This document shows, one piece after another, positions 8,095 through 15,790 of a stretch of DNA of 23,957 bases. The notes beneath the pieces are model-generated. The model saw only the letters and a list, made by a program, of their open reading frames with translations. It was not told the DNA's origin and did not search any database. This stretch comes from 2-02-FULL-43-11-A sp964477065 (GTDB lineage: Bacteria; Patescibacteriota; Microgenomatia; UBA1406; HO2-37-13b), in the NCBI GenBank assembly GCA_964477065.1, contig CAYZCU010000013.1, positions 1 to 23,957 of the forward strand, written 5' to 3'. Position 1 is the stretch's first letter. Each line of letters begins with the position of its first letter. The position numbers and the translations under genes are program-made.

Positions 8095-9126
8095 ATGAGT
8101 AGTGCACCAAAACATGAGAAAGTCATAATCGTCGGCGGTGGTCCGGCTGGATTAGGGGCTGCTATTTATACCTCGCGAGCATTCTTGGAACCATTGGTTA
8201 TAGCAGGTTCACCATCTGGTGGACAGCTCATGTTGACAACTGATGTTGAAAACTGGCCGGGATTTAAGGCTATCCAAGGCCCTGAATTGGTTCAGCGAGT
8301 TCGAGATCACGCTGAGCATTTTGGCACACGATTTATTGAGCAAAATGTTGCTTCTGTTGATTTTTCGCGACCTGAAAACCTTACTATGACGCTCTCAAAT
8401 GGGGAAACATTTACTGCTGATGCTGTTTTATTGGCGACAGGCGCTAGTGCGAAGTGGCTTGATATCGAGTCAGAGACGCGTCTTCGAGGTAAGGGCGTAT
8501 CAGCCTGTGCAACGTGTGATGGATTTTTCTTTCGAGATAAAGTTGTTGCGGTTGTTGGTGGGGGTGATACGGCTATGGAGGAAGCTTTGGTGCTCACAAA
8601 ATTTGCACGAAAGGTGTATATTCTGCATCGCCGAGAGGAGTTTCGCGCTTCTGCAATCATGCAGAAAAGAGTTTTAGAGCATGAAAAAATTGAGGTTCTG
8701 TGGGGTACAGCTGTTGAGGAAGTTTTGGGAACAGATGTGATCGAAGGGGTTAAAGTGTCATTCACAACTGACAAATCTAAGGGAAATGAGGCTTTCCAAG
8801 GTGATGTGTTACCACTTGGTGGGTTGTTTATTGCCATAGGACATGATCCAAACACACTTTTCTTGAAAGAAAGCGGTGTGTTATTGAGGCCGAACGGATA
8901 CATTATGACAACGCGCATGCTTGCCTGGGAAGCGCGTCGTAATCCGGAGTTCCAGATGAGTGCAGACGGCATGGACTTCACCTTCCAACACGCAACGTCG
9001 CGAACTGGCGTTTTTGCAAGTGGAGATTGTGTGGATTATATCTACCGACAAGGCATCACTGCGACAGCGATGGGTGTTGAGGCTGCCCTTGAGATCGAAC
9101 GATATCTCGAGTCAAAATCAAAATGA
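8095..9126 (+). CDS. trxB: Thioredoxin reductase
   Basis: This FAD/NADPH disulfide reductase recycles thioredoxin in the cytosol. The 343-aa product has the FAD-binding GGGPAGLGAA near the N-terminus, the redox pair CATC (C138, C141) followed by DGFFF, the NADPH-binding GGGDTAMEEA, and the C-terminal FAD segment ASGDCVD. I took the ATG at 8095, giving MSSAPKHEK, because it directly precedes the first beta strand; the ATG at 8053 would add 14 odd residues and run into the HIT gene. TACAAT (8081-8086) lies 8 bp upstream of this ATG, which predicts a leaderless or nearly leaderless mRNA. A modest insertion (about residues 284-307, around LAWEARRNPEF) before the last FAD motif is longer than in E. 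coli TrxB. Confidence 0.95.
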   Translation: MSSAPKHEKVIIVGGGPAGLGAAIYTSRAFLEPLVIAGSPSGGQLMLTTDVENWPGFKAIQGPELVQRVRDHAEHFGTRFIEQNVASVDFSRPENLTMTLSNGETFTADAVLLATGASAKWLDIESETRLRGKGVSACATCDGFFFRDKVVAVVGGGDTAMEEALVLTKFARKVYILHRREEFRASAIMQKRVLEHEKIEVLWGTAVEEVLGTDVIEGVKVSFTTDKSKGNEAFQGDVLPLGGLFIAIGHDPNTLFLKESGVLLRPNGYIMTTRMLAWEARRNPEFQMSADGMDFTFQHATSRTGVFASGDCVDYIYRQGITATAMGVEAALEIERYLESKSK

Positions 9127-9146
9127 GCGTGAATGAGGCTTTTTTG

Positions 9147-9180
9147 ATTTCATAGAATCTTCATTTTCGTTTGGTATGCT
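9147..9180 (+). promoter_or_regulatory. Shared direct-repeat promoter element, copy D (exported peptidase)
   Basis: TTTCATAG starts at 9148 and CTTCATTT at 9159, 11 bp apart. The -10-like TATGCT is at 9175-9180, preceded by TTTGG. ATG of the downstream gene starts 7 bp after the end of the hexamer. The geometry is identical to the elements at 10769, 21673 and 22444. Confidence 0.65.
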
Positions 9181-9186
9181 CGATGC

Positions 9187-10653
9187 ATGAAATGGATTTT
9201 TGCTTCGTATAGCTTGCTTGTCGTGCTTGTTTCTCTTCCGCGTGGTAGTTATGCCATTCAAATTCTTCAAAGCGATCCATCTTGGAAAGTCTCAACGCAC
9301 TTTGAAAATGGATGGATGAATCCGCTTTTTGATGATGCTGTATGGCCTACAACGCGCGCTCCAACACGAGGGCGATGTGACTACTATCCAGACCCGATTT
9401 TTTTTGCATTACCAATGTGGAGCTATGGTGCGGTTGAAAAAGGTGAAGCGTATTTTCGTAAGAAGATCATACTTGAGAAACCGGTTTTGTCAGCTCGACT
9501 ACGTGCAGGTTTTGATGATGATGGCGATGTCTATGTTAATGGGAAGAAAGTGCTTTCCGATCGCTCTGGAAAGACGGAGAAAACTTTTATGGACATCGAT
9601 ATCGCGCAAGAATTGCATAAAGGTGAAAACACCCTTGCTCTGTATGCAATCGATTCATTTGGAGGATGCCAATGGGCGCAGTTGGATCTCGTTGTGGACT
9701 ATGATCCAGGGGTGACTGTCGATGTTCCTGTATTGAAACAAACAGATTCTCAATGGAGTAGTGATGTGTATGACAGCGCTGTTGAAAACAAGCTCACATG
9801 CGGAACTACCATGGCTGATTGTGGCTGTGCAACAACATCTCTTGCAATGCTTTTGCTGGCTCACGGTGTAGCGCAGTCGCCACGGCACGTCCCAACAAAC
9901 CCAAAGTCACTCAACACGTATATGCAAGAATCAGGCATATGTACGCAAGACGGATGTGCTTCACAAGGATATGTTTTTGGTGCAGTTCGCTGGAATATCG
10001 TAAATACATATAGTGCCCAAGCACACGCCCTCTTTGGGAGTCCAAAAATCCAATATGTCCCCTCATCTGCATATGATCTCCCTCTTTTGAAGCATGATAT
10101 AGATGTTGGCAATCCAGTCATACTCAAAGATGCCAAGGCGTCACATTGGTTTGTTGGGTATGGCTATCGAGGAGATGAGGTGCTCATCAATGATCCATAT
10201 TTTGATCGTACCTCGTTGGCGGATCCAGCATATGCCCAGACGGCGGGTTCGATGCAACGATTTGAAGAGGTTCACAGTGATTTTAGCTTAATTGAAGTAT
10301 TTAGTAAAGGAACAAGTGGACTTGTGCTTTCAGATAGGTATGGACGTCGAGCTGGCATTGATGACACAGGGCATGTGTATCAGGAAATACCATCAATGAG
10401 TGTACAAACTATTTCAACACCAAATGACACGCTAGAAACACCAGCAATACACTGGATTATGATCTCTCGTCCAGTCCCAGGGCCCTATTTTATGCATGGT
10501 GCTGGGTTTGTCTATACAGCAACACAGGATGCTCGCGAAAAGATGTTTGCCGTTACATCTGATCACGGCGTGGAAATTGAATATGCCCTGGATGACGTGT
10601 CGAGTGCGAAAAACACAGAGGGGTTGAGGAGTAATGCATGCTATGTGCTGTGA
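9187..10653 (+). CDS. Exported C39-like cysteine peptidase with N-terminal galactose-binding-like domain
   Basis: The 488-aa product begins with a signal peptide (1-23, hydrophobic core SLLVVLVSLP, likely cleavage after SYA). Residues about 24-175 look like a jelly-roll sugar-binding-like domain, with FDDAVWPTT, YFRKKI and FDDDGDVYVNGKKV as in domains attached to glycosidases and esterases. Residues about 180-365 match the peptidase C39-like fold. These are a putative catalytic Cys in CATTSLAM (C214), a His in SHWFVGYGY (H320) and a following NDPY (N335-D336). A further region to 488 is unassigned. It is probably secreted or surface-exposed and cleaves or binds envelope or neighbouring-cell material; the substrate is unknown. 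It starts from promoter element copy D and is predicted to be leaderless. The cysteine-rich catalytic region (CGTTMADCGC) is notable in an exported protein. Confidence 0.8.
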   Translation: MKWIFASYSLLVVLVSLPRGSYAIQILQSDPSWKVSTHFENGWMNPLFDDAVWPTTRAPTRGRCDYYPDPIFFALPMWSYGAVEKGEAYFRKKIILEKPVLSARLRAGFDDDGDVYVNGKKVLSDRSGKTEKTFMDIDIAQELHKGENTLALYAIDSFGGCQWAQLDLVVDYDPGVTVDVPVLKQTDSQWSSDVYDSAVENKLTCGTTMADCGCATTSLAMLLLAHGVAQSPRHVPTNPKSLNTYMQESGICTQDGCASQGYVFGAVRWNIVNTYSAQAHALFGSPKIQYVPSSAYDLPLLKHDIDVGNPVILKDAKASHWFVGYGYRGDEVLINDPYFDRTSLADPAYAQTAGSMQRFEEVHSDFSLIEVFSKGTSGLVLSDRYGRRAGIDDTGHVYQEIPSMSVQTISTPNDTLETPAIHWIMISRPVPGPYFMHGAGFVYTATQDAREKMFAVTSDHGVEIEYALDDVSSAKNTEGLRSNACYVL

Positions 10654-10662
10654 AAATATTTG

Positions 10663-10736
10663 TCGGGGCTGCGGGACTTGAACCCACGACCTCCCGGCCC
10701 CCAGCCGGACGCGCTAGCCATCTGCGCTAATCCCCG
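10663..10736 (-). tRNA. tRNA-Pro (anticodon GGG)
   Basis: The minus strand gives the acceptor CGGGGAT pairing with AGCCCCG (one A:G mismatch at pair 6). The D stem is GCGC, the anticodon stem TCCGG/CCGGG encloses the loop CTGGGGG (anticodon GGG), and the T arm is GTGGG/CCCGC around TTCAAGT. The C1:G72 pair and discriminator A73 are bacterial tRNA-Pro identity elements. CCA is not encoded. It lies on the opposite strand to its neighbours. Confidence 0.94.
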
Positions 10737-10768
10737 AAATGTAGCCTGCAAAGAAAAAAAATGAGGCT

Positions 10769-10802
10769 ATTTCACAATTATTTCATAACTCTATGGTACA
10801 CT
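10769..10802 (+). promoter_or_regulatory. Shared direct-repeat promoter element, copy A (recA upstream region)
   Basis: TTTCACAA starts at 10770 and TTTCATAA at 10781, exactly 11 bp apart. The -10-like TACACT is at 10797-10802, preceded by GG. It is oriented toward recA and would give a leader of about 77 nt. The geometry is the same as in the elements before the C39-like peptidase, comFC and comM. Confidence 0.6.
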
Positions 10803-10834
10803 GCGATTACGTTATACATTTATGGTCGATAACC

Positions 10835-10863
10835 TTGTTTTGAATATGGGATTATTGTATCAT
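10835..10863 (+). promoter_or_regulatory. Probable recA proximal promoter
   Basis: TTGTTT (10835-10840), a 17-bp spacer, then TATCAT (10858-10863) give a sigma-70-like promoter 22 bp upstream of the recA ATG. No LexA-type operator is evident. With the element at 10769 it suggests two alternative recA promoters. Confidence 0.55.
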
Positions 10864-10885
10864 AGTCACACAAACACACTACTCT

Positions 10886-11989
10886 ATGGCTAAACCAACA
10901 AAAAAGAGCACGCAGACAGCCCCTTCTGCACAATCAACAGATGATCACAAACAGCGCATGCAGGCTGTCCAAGCTGCCGTTGAACAAATTCAGCACCAAT
11001 TTGGTCAAGGCTCAATTATGATGCTTGGTGAGAAGGCAAAACAAAAGATTGATGTCATCTCTTCTGACATTCTTCCTCTGGATCTGGCACTTGGTGTCGG
11101 GGGAATTCCAAAAGGTCGTATTATTGAAATATTTGGTCCTGAAGCCTCAGGTAAGACGACGATTAGTCTCAATTTTATCGCGCAAATTCAAAAAGCTGGT
11201 GGCATAGCCGCTTTTGTCGATGCGGAGCATGCCCTTGATCCAGCCTGGGCACAAATTCTCGGTGTTGATCTGGACAATTTGCTCATTTCACAGCCTGATA
11301 CAGGTGAACAAGCGCTTGAAATCACAGAAGCACTTATTCGATCGGGTGGCGTGGATATAGTTGTGGTCGACTCTGTTGCCGCACTTGTCCCAAGGAGTGA
11401 AATCGAAGGGGAAATGGGAGATTCGTCAATCGGTGTACAAGCTCGACTGATGTCTCAAGCGCTTCGAAAATTGACGAGTGTTGTTTCCAAATCACACACG
11501 ACCATTATTTTCACAAACCAGCTTCGCCATAAAATTGGGGTCATGTTTGGAAATCCTGAGACAACGCCAGGTGGACTTGCTCTCAAGTTTTATAGCTCTG
11601 TTCGTATGGATGTTCGCAAAATTGAATCTATCAAAAAGGGCGAACAAGTTATTGGGTCGCGTCATCGAGTCAAGATTATCAAAAATAAAGTTGCGCCTCC
11701 ATTCAAACAAGCTGAATTTGTTGTCGATTCGCGAGGAATCGATAAAGAAGACGGCATTGTTGATGCTGCAGTTGAGGTCGGTGCATTGACCAAAAGCGGT
11801 GCATTTCTCAAGCGCAATGGTGAAGTTTTAGCACAAGGAAAATCTCAAATGGCTGAGCTTTTGCGAGAAAACACGAAACTCAGGCAAGAACTTATCGACG
11901 AAGTTGCGCGCGGGATCGTTGACGACGGTTCTGCCAAGACAGAAGAAAAGCCTCTGGTCAGTGATGTTGCATTGGATGATATGAAATAG
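10886..11989 (+). CDS. recA: Recombinase RecA
   Basis: This ATP-dependent strand-exchange protein acts in recombinational repair and transformation. The 367-aa product has Walker A GPEASGKT (84-91), the VVDSVAALVPR Walker B region, the conserved MGDSSIGVQARLMSQALRKLT block, and loop L2 (GVMFGNPETTPGGLALKFY). The C-terminus has the usual acidic/flexible tail. The N-terminal 25 residues are a low-complexity Thr/Ser/Gln extension. recX begins 1 bp after its stop, a classic recA-recX operon. No Shine-Dalgarno site precedes the ATG. Confidence 0.98.
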   Translation: MAKPTKKSTQTAPSAQSTDDHKQRMQAVQAAVEQIQHQFGQGSIMMLGEKAKQKIDVISSDILPLDLALGVGGIPKGRIIEIFGPEASGKTTISLNFIAQIQKAGGIAAFVDAEHALDPAWAQILGVDLDNLLISQPDTGEQALEITEALIRSGGVDIVVVDSVAALVPRSEIEGEMGDSSIGVQARLMSQALRKLTSVVSKSHTTIIFTNQLRHKIGVMFGNPETTPGGLALKFYSSVRMDVRKIESIKKGEQVIGSRHRVKIIKNKVAPPFKQAEFVVDSRGIDKEDGIVDAAVEVGALTKSGAFLKRNGEVLAQGKSQMAELLRENTKLRQELIDEVARGIVDDGSAKTEEKPLVSDVALDDMK

Positions 11990-11990
11990 C

Positions 11991-12527
11991 ATGGCACGAG
12001 ACATGCGCGACTACATATCGTGGTGTGCAGATCGCTATATCTCGCTTCGACCACGGACTGAGCACGAAATGACGACGTACTTGATGCGTAAAGGGCGTGC
12101 TCGCCATGGCCGACAGCAAGAAGATGATACACAGGATGACGAGCAGGCAGATCACACTCTTCAAGAACTTGTCGCGAGTATCTGTGCACAATACAAAACT
12201 GAAAATCGTCTCAATGACACAGCGTATGCGCAGTGGTATGTATCTGAAAAAAACTATTTCAAGCCTCGTGGGCAGATGCGATTGCGCTATGAGATGTCAC
12301 AAAAAGGGGTCGATCCAAGCATCATTGATGCTGTTTTTGAGCAATCATCCGTGACAGACCAAGAGCTCATCACGCAACTTCTGGAAACCCGCTTCGCAAA
12401 AGTCGACCTTCACGATAAAATACTCAGAGAAAAAGTTATCCGCAGGCTTCAACAAAAAGGTTTCTCATATCGAGATATTCAAGCCTCACTTCAAAGTGCG
12501 ATTGAAGAATCCTCTGAAAAAGAGTAG
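11991..12527 (+). CDS. recX: Regulatory protein RecX
   Basis: RecX binds the RecA filament and modulates its activity. The 178-aa protein has the tandem three-helix pattern: YISLRPRTEHEMTTYLMRKG for the first repeat, then RLNDTAYAQWYV...KPRGQMRLRYEMSQKGVDPSIIDAVFE for the second, and the C-terminal VIRRLQQKGFSYRDIQASL. Between helices of the first repeat is an insertion, about residues 36-56, rich in Asp, Glu and Gln. Position directly behind recA, 1 bp after its stop, makes translational coupling likely and strongly supports the assignment. Confidence 0.9.
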   Translation: MARDMRDYISWCADRYISLRPRTEHEMTTYLMRKGRARHGRQQEDDTQDDEQADHTLQELVASICAQYKTENRLNDTAYAQWYVSEKNYFKPRGQMRLRYEMSQKGVDPSIIDAVFEQSSVTDQELITQLLETRFAKVDLHDKILREKVIRRLQQKGFSYRDIQASLQSAIEESSEKE

Positions 12528-12738
12528 AATATCGCAGTTAGAAAGTTACAAATTGTAAGACGGATACGAAGGTTACACACACCGAATTAACGCGAAAAAG
12601 ACTGTTACGAATGTTTAAAACGTACTATTTACAACATTTATTAACGAATCAAAATTTGATTATGATTCATCGCAATAGGCTCTCTATGAAAGCATAAAAG
12701 CCTGGGTGTCGTGTCTCTTATCCGTACGATATGAGACT
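12528..12738. other. Gene-free spacer between recX and rny with two small palindromes
   Basis: The stretch contains the palindrome TTACAAATTGTAA (12546-12558, arms TTACAA/TTGTAA) and AATCAAAATTTGATT (12647-12661, arms AATCAAA/TTTGATT). These could be operators, but nothing ties them to a regulator. TACGAT (12725-12730) lies 8 bp before the chosen rny ATG. No RNA gene or small ORF with support was seen. Confidence 0.4.
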
Positions 12739-14196
12739 ATGTTACAAAGACTTCTCAAATCCCTTCCCATCTTCAACAAACAGCGTTTAGACGCTGAGCG
12801 TGTTGTTGAGGATGCCAAGCTGAAAGCAAAAGAAGAAGTGCTCAAAGCGAAAGAGGAAGCGGTATCAATCAAAACTGAGGCTGAAAAAGCATCACGTGCT
12901 CAACAGCAACGGTTAGAAACAAAAGAACATGATCTGCAGGCTCGTGAGCGTGATCTAAATAAGGCAAAACAGTCCTATGAAGACAAGCTAAGAGCTGTAG
13001 AAAGCGAAAGAGCTGAGCTTACCCAAAAACGAGATGCAATTCTCGAAAAGCTCGAAAAAGTGGCAAAGTTAGGCCAACAAGAGGCCAAGGATCTCATTCT
13101 CAAAACATGGGAAGAGAAACTCAAAGGCGATATTGCAAAACGCATCCGAGCTGCGGAGGATCGCATCAAAACTGAGGCCGATACGCGAGCGCAGGAAATC
13201 TTGATTGACGCTATGCGCCACGGTTCAACAGACTACATTGCAGAGTACACGCTCTCAACAGTGCAAGTCCCTGACGATAGTGCCAAAGGACGCATCATCG
13301 GTAAGGAAGGACGCAACATCCGTGCCTTTGAACAGGTAACGGGGGTTGATGTCGACCTTGAAGAAGAAGGTGTTATCAAGATATCATCATTTGACGCGTA
13401 CAAACGTGCTGTCGCGAAAGAAGCGTTGGAAAAACTTCTCAAAGATGGTCGTATTCAGCCTGTGAAGATCGAAGAAGTGGTTCATCAAACTCGCCAAAAC
13501 TTGAACAAAATCATGTTCAAAGCTGGTGAAGACCTCGCTCATCGAGTGGGCGTCTATGATTTGCCAAAAGAGCTGATTGAACTCCTGGGACGATTTAAGT
13601 TCCGCTATTCATATGGTCAAAACATGATCGTTCACACACTCGAAGAGACAAAGATCGGTATTGCCTTGGCACATGAGCTTGGAGCAGATGTGATGACGGT
13701 GAAACTTGGCTGTCTGTTCCACGATATTGGTAAAGTTGTCGAGGACAAAGAAGGATCACATGTTGATCTGGGGGTTGATGTGCTACGTAAAAATCATATC
13801 TCTGAAGCCGCTGTGCACTGTGTGGCATCTTCTCATGAAGATATCCCTTTTGAATCTGTCGAAGCAATCATTGTACATATTGCTGACGGTATTTCAGGAG
13901 CACGTCCAGGGGCACGTCATGAAGATTTTGATCAATATCTTAAGCGCATCAAAGACATTGAGGCTGTTGCAAGCATGCAAAAGGGTGTTCGAGACTCCTA
14001 TGCATTGCAGGCTGGTCGTGAGCTTCGTGTGATTGTGCGACCAGATGAGGTTACTGAGGATGATGCAGTCATTATGGCTGAAAAGATTCGCCAAGGCATT
14101 GAGGAAAAATTCCCCATATTCCCTGGACAGGTGACCATCACCATTGTCCGTGAGACACGCACTATTGCAACAAGCCATTCAGGAAACAGAAAGTGA
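12739..14196 (+). CDS. rny: Ribonuclease Y lacking an N-terminal membrane anchor
   Basis: This endoribonuclease initiates mRNA decay. The 485-aa form has a long coiled coil (about 17-140, Glu/Lys/Ala/Arg-rich), a KH RNA-binding domain with IIGKEGRNIRAFE (GKEGRN at 188-193), and a metal-dependent HD phosphohydrolase domain with CLFHDIGK (H328-D329). The C-terminal segment VIVRPDEVTEDDA...FPGQVTITIVRET is present. Classical RNase Y starts with a hydrophobic transmembrane helix; here the N-terminus MLQRLLKSLPIFNKQ leads straight into the coiled coil. An alternative GTG at 12706 adds only 11 residues with no helix, and an in-frame stop at 12676-12678 excludes a longer form. TACGAT 8 bp upstream of ATG suggests a leaderless start. 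Confidence 0.93.
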   Translation: MLQRLLKSLPIFNKQRLDAERVVEDAKLKAKEEVLKAKEEAVSIKTEAEKASRAQQQRLETKEHDLQARERDLNKAKQSYEDKLRAVESERAELTQKRDAILEKLEKVAKLGQQEAKDLILKTWEEKLKGDIAKRIRAAEDRIKTEADTRAQEILIDAMRHGSTDYIAEYTLSTVQVPDDSAKGRIIGKEGRNIRAFEQVTGVDVDLEEEGVIKISSFDAYKRAVAKEALEKLLKDGRIQPVKIEEVVHQTRQNLNKIMFKAGEDLAHRVGVYDLPKELIELLGRFKFRYSYGQNMIVHTLEETKIGIALAHELGADVMTVKLGCLFHDIGKVVEDKEGSHVDLGVDVLRKNHISEAAVHCVASSHEDIPFESVEAIIVHIADGISGARPGARHEDFDQYLKRIKDIEAVASMQKGVRDSYALQAGRELRVIVRPDEVTEDDAVIMAEKIRQGIEEKFPIFPGQVTITIVRETRTIATSHSGNRK

Positions 14197-14231
14197 TATA
14201 GATTGGTACAGTAAGACCGTTTAGTTATAGA

Positions 14232-14261
14232 TTGACAAGACGGCCCAGACTATCGTAATAT
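14232..14261 (+). promoter_or_regulatory. HU promoter
   Basis: The consensus -35 TTGACA (14232-14237) and -10 TAATAT (14256-14261) are separated by 18 bp, the best -35 in the window. The predicted transcription start is near 14268. The -10 lies inside the left arm of an inverted repeat, so binding there could block the promoter. Confidence 0.75.
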
Positions 14262-14302
14262 GTCAGTGCTTTGATACACAAACACAAAGCATATTACGAT
14301 AG
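14250..14302. repeat. 13-bp perfect inverted repeat spanning the HU promoter and leader
   Basis: CTATCGTAATATG (14250-14262) and CATATTACGATAG (14290-14302) are perfect inverted copies with centres 40 bp apart, close to four helical turns. Nested inside are GCTTTG (14268-14273) and CAAAGC (14285-14290). These would form a hairpin at the extreme 5' end of the mRNA if transcription starts at 14268. The outer pair could act as operator half-sites, while the inner hairpin acts in RNA. Confidence 0.75.
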
Positions 14303-14319
14303 GAAGGGAGGTGACAATC

Positions 14320-14595
14320 ATGACAAAAGCAGATCTTGTAGCTCAAGTAGCAAAAAGAGCAAACTTAACATCAAAGGCAGCTAAGGATGCAGTCAACGCT
14401 GTATTCCTCTCCGTTTCTGATGCACTCAAAAACAGAGAAAAGGTCGTCGTTACTGGATTCGGTACATTCCTCGTTCGACACCGAGCAGCTCGAAAGGGTC
14501 GAAATCCTCAGACAGGTGCTGAGATTAAGATTCCTGCAAGCGACACACCAGGCTTCTCAGCTGGAAAGCGCTTGAAGAAAATCGTTAAAGCATAG
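14320..14595 (+). CDS. hup: HU-family DNA-binding protein
   Basis: This nucleoid-associated protein bends and compacts DNA as a dimer. The 91-aa length is typical. It shows the N-terminal helices MTKADLVAQVAKRANLTSK, then VVVTGFGTFLVRHRAARKGRNPQTG with the HU/IHF signature (GFG.F....R..R.GRNP.TG) and the DNA-intercalating proline in IKIPASDTPGFSAGK. The start is fixed by a strong Shine-Dalgarno GGGAGGTGA (14306-14314), 5 bases before the ATG; an in-frame GTG at 14311 lies within that site and is rejected. It is the only gene here with such a site, fitting high expression. It has its own promoter, a structured leader and a strong terminator. Confidence 0.96.
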   Translation: MTKADLVAQVAKRANLTSKAAKDAVNAVFLSVSDALKNREKVVVTGFGTFLVRHRAARKGRNPQTGAEIKIPASDTPGFSAGKRLKKIVKA

Positions 14596-14612
14596 CTTTA
14601 TTGATTCCAAAC

Positions 14613-14644
14613 AAAAACAAACCTACTTTGTTAGGTTTGTTTTT
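14613..14644 (+). terminator. Rho-independent terminator of HU
   Basis: A perfect 13-bp stem (14613-14625 with 14632-14644) encloses a 6-nt loop. The right arm ends in TTTTT. The A-rich left arm means it could also terminate transcription from the opposite direction. It lies 17 bp after the HU stop and just before the TATACT of the next gene. Confidence 0.9.
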
Positions 14645-14658
14645 GGGTATACTAGACT

Positions 14659-15222
14659 ATGAAAATATTTGTATCACGTGTTCGCAAACTGTTTATCCTT
14701 TCACTGCTTCTCATCTTTGCGCTTGGCATAACTCTCTCGACACAGGCTGTTGTATGGGCACAGGAGGCCCAAGAGAGCCAGATTGCTGGACATGACTATA
14801 CCTTGCCCTATACAGGTCTTCTTCCTGACAGCCCGTTGTATCCGCTGAAGAAGATGCGTGACTCTGTGTGGGTGTTTTTTACCCGGGATAGCATGAAAAA
14901 AGCAGAATTACTCCTTCTGCTGTCTGACAAAAAGATTGTTATGGCACAGGTCATGGCTGATAAAGGAAAGTGGGAACGCGCTCTTGAGATCGCACATGAC
15001 TCTGAGGAAGATGTCACGCACATGATCACCGCGCTGGAAATGGCAAAGCGCATCGGCTATGCCCCCTCCTCTGACTTTCGTATGAAAGCGCTCAAAAGTA
15101 GCTCAAAGCACTTGAATATGATGAAAGATTTTATGCGCAAATCAGATCCAGCCTACAAGCCGGGCTTTGAGAAGCTCATGGAGCTCAATGTTGATCATTA
15201 TAACGCGATTGGCGCGGTGTAA
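14659..15222 (+). CDS. Exported DUF5667-like protein
   Basis: The 187-aa protein has an N-terminal signal peptide or anchor: positive MKIFVSRVRK, hydrophobic LFILSLLLIFALGITL, then a likely cleavage near VWAQ. The segment YTGLLPDSPLYPLKKMRDSVWVFFTRDSMKKAELLL resembles the DUF5667 signature (LPDSP.Y.LK...). The remainder is helical (about 80-185), with no enzymatic motif. Function is unknown. TATACT (14648-14653) lies 5 bp before ATG, with no ribosome binding site, so it is transcribed separately from HU. It converges with the next ORF across 24 bp. Confidence 0.8.
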   Translation: MKIFVSRVRKLFILSLLLIFALGITLSTQAVVWAQEAQESQIAGHDYTLPYTGLLPDSPLYPLKKMRDSVWVFFTRDSMKKAELLLLLSDKKIVMAQVMADKGKWERALEIAHDSEEDVTHMITALEMAKRIGYAPSSDFRMKALKSSSKHLNMMKDFMRKSDPAYKPGFEKLMELNVDHYNAIGAV

Positions 15223-15246
15223 AGATTGAGCAGACTTTTCGCTGAT

Positions 15247-15696
15247 TTACAACCTGCTTCTCCCGTAGTCCGTAAACACAGATGACTCTCCAGGCGCATA
15301 TGTCTGCGTTAGCCTTCTTCCAAATTCTTGAGTAACTGTGTCATAGGCAACATCGGGGACATGTAGTACTACAAATCGAAATGTAAATAGTGGCCCAAGT
15401 CTTCGCCTAAAACCTACCACATCTGGATGGAAGGTTTTATCTGTACGTTCATTTACAGTCGTAAATATACCCACTGATACATGTGCATCTGGGTGCGCAC
15501 CATATGAAACATTAACTCCTAAAGCCTCGGTACCAGAGTTTGTGAGATCTTCAAACAATCCATTGAGAGGTACAGCTGCAGAACGGTGCCTCGTCCATAT
15601 TGCAACATCCATAGCAAGGGAGCGAGCTTCTCCTGGAAGAACTAAAAATCCATCGGTGTGTCGTTGTTGTATAGTGTCTTCATATTTGGGTGTCAT
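15247..15696 (-). CDS. Hypothetical protein, 149 aa
   Basis: I do not recognise a family. The product has no signal peptide, transmembrane segment or nucleotide-binding motif. It has a central beta-rich stretch (ALGVNVSYGAHPDAHVSVGIFTTV) and a region FRRRLGPLFTFRFVVLHVPDVAYDTV, suggesting a compact alpha/beta or beta-barrel fold. Clean gene spacing supports a real gene: 24 bp to the convergent DUF5667-like gene and 94 bp to the divergent ligase. There is no clear -10 at the usual spacing and no Shine-Dalgarno site. It is probably lineage-specific. Confidence 0.55.
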   Translation of the reverse strand: MTPKYEDTIQQRHTDGFLVLPGEARSLAMDVAIWTRHRSAAVPLNGLFEDLTNSGTEALGVNVSYGAHPDAHVSVGIFTTVNERTDKTFHPDVVGFRRRLGPLFTFRFVVLHVPDVAYDTVTQEFGRRLTQTYAPGESSVFTDYGRSRL

Positions 15697-15790
15697 TTGA
15701 TAATGAGGTATTATTAATGGCTAACTGAGCTTACTATCCAGGATTATATCACAAACACATTTTCACCTGGAATTGGTATCATGTCACTAC

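Noticed and set aside
8307..8981. 224-aa antisense open frame inside trxB.
   Set aside because: It lies wholly opposite a well-supported trxB, has no promoter or family features, and reads as a codon-bias shadow.
12546..12661. The two palindromes upstream of rny as a defined operator pair.
   Set aside because: They differ in sequence from each other and occur once each in the window, so no regulator can be inferred.
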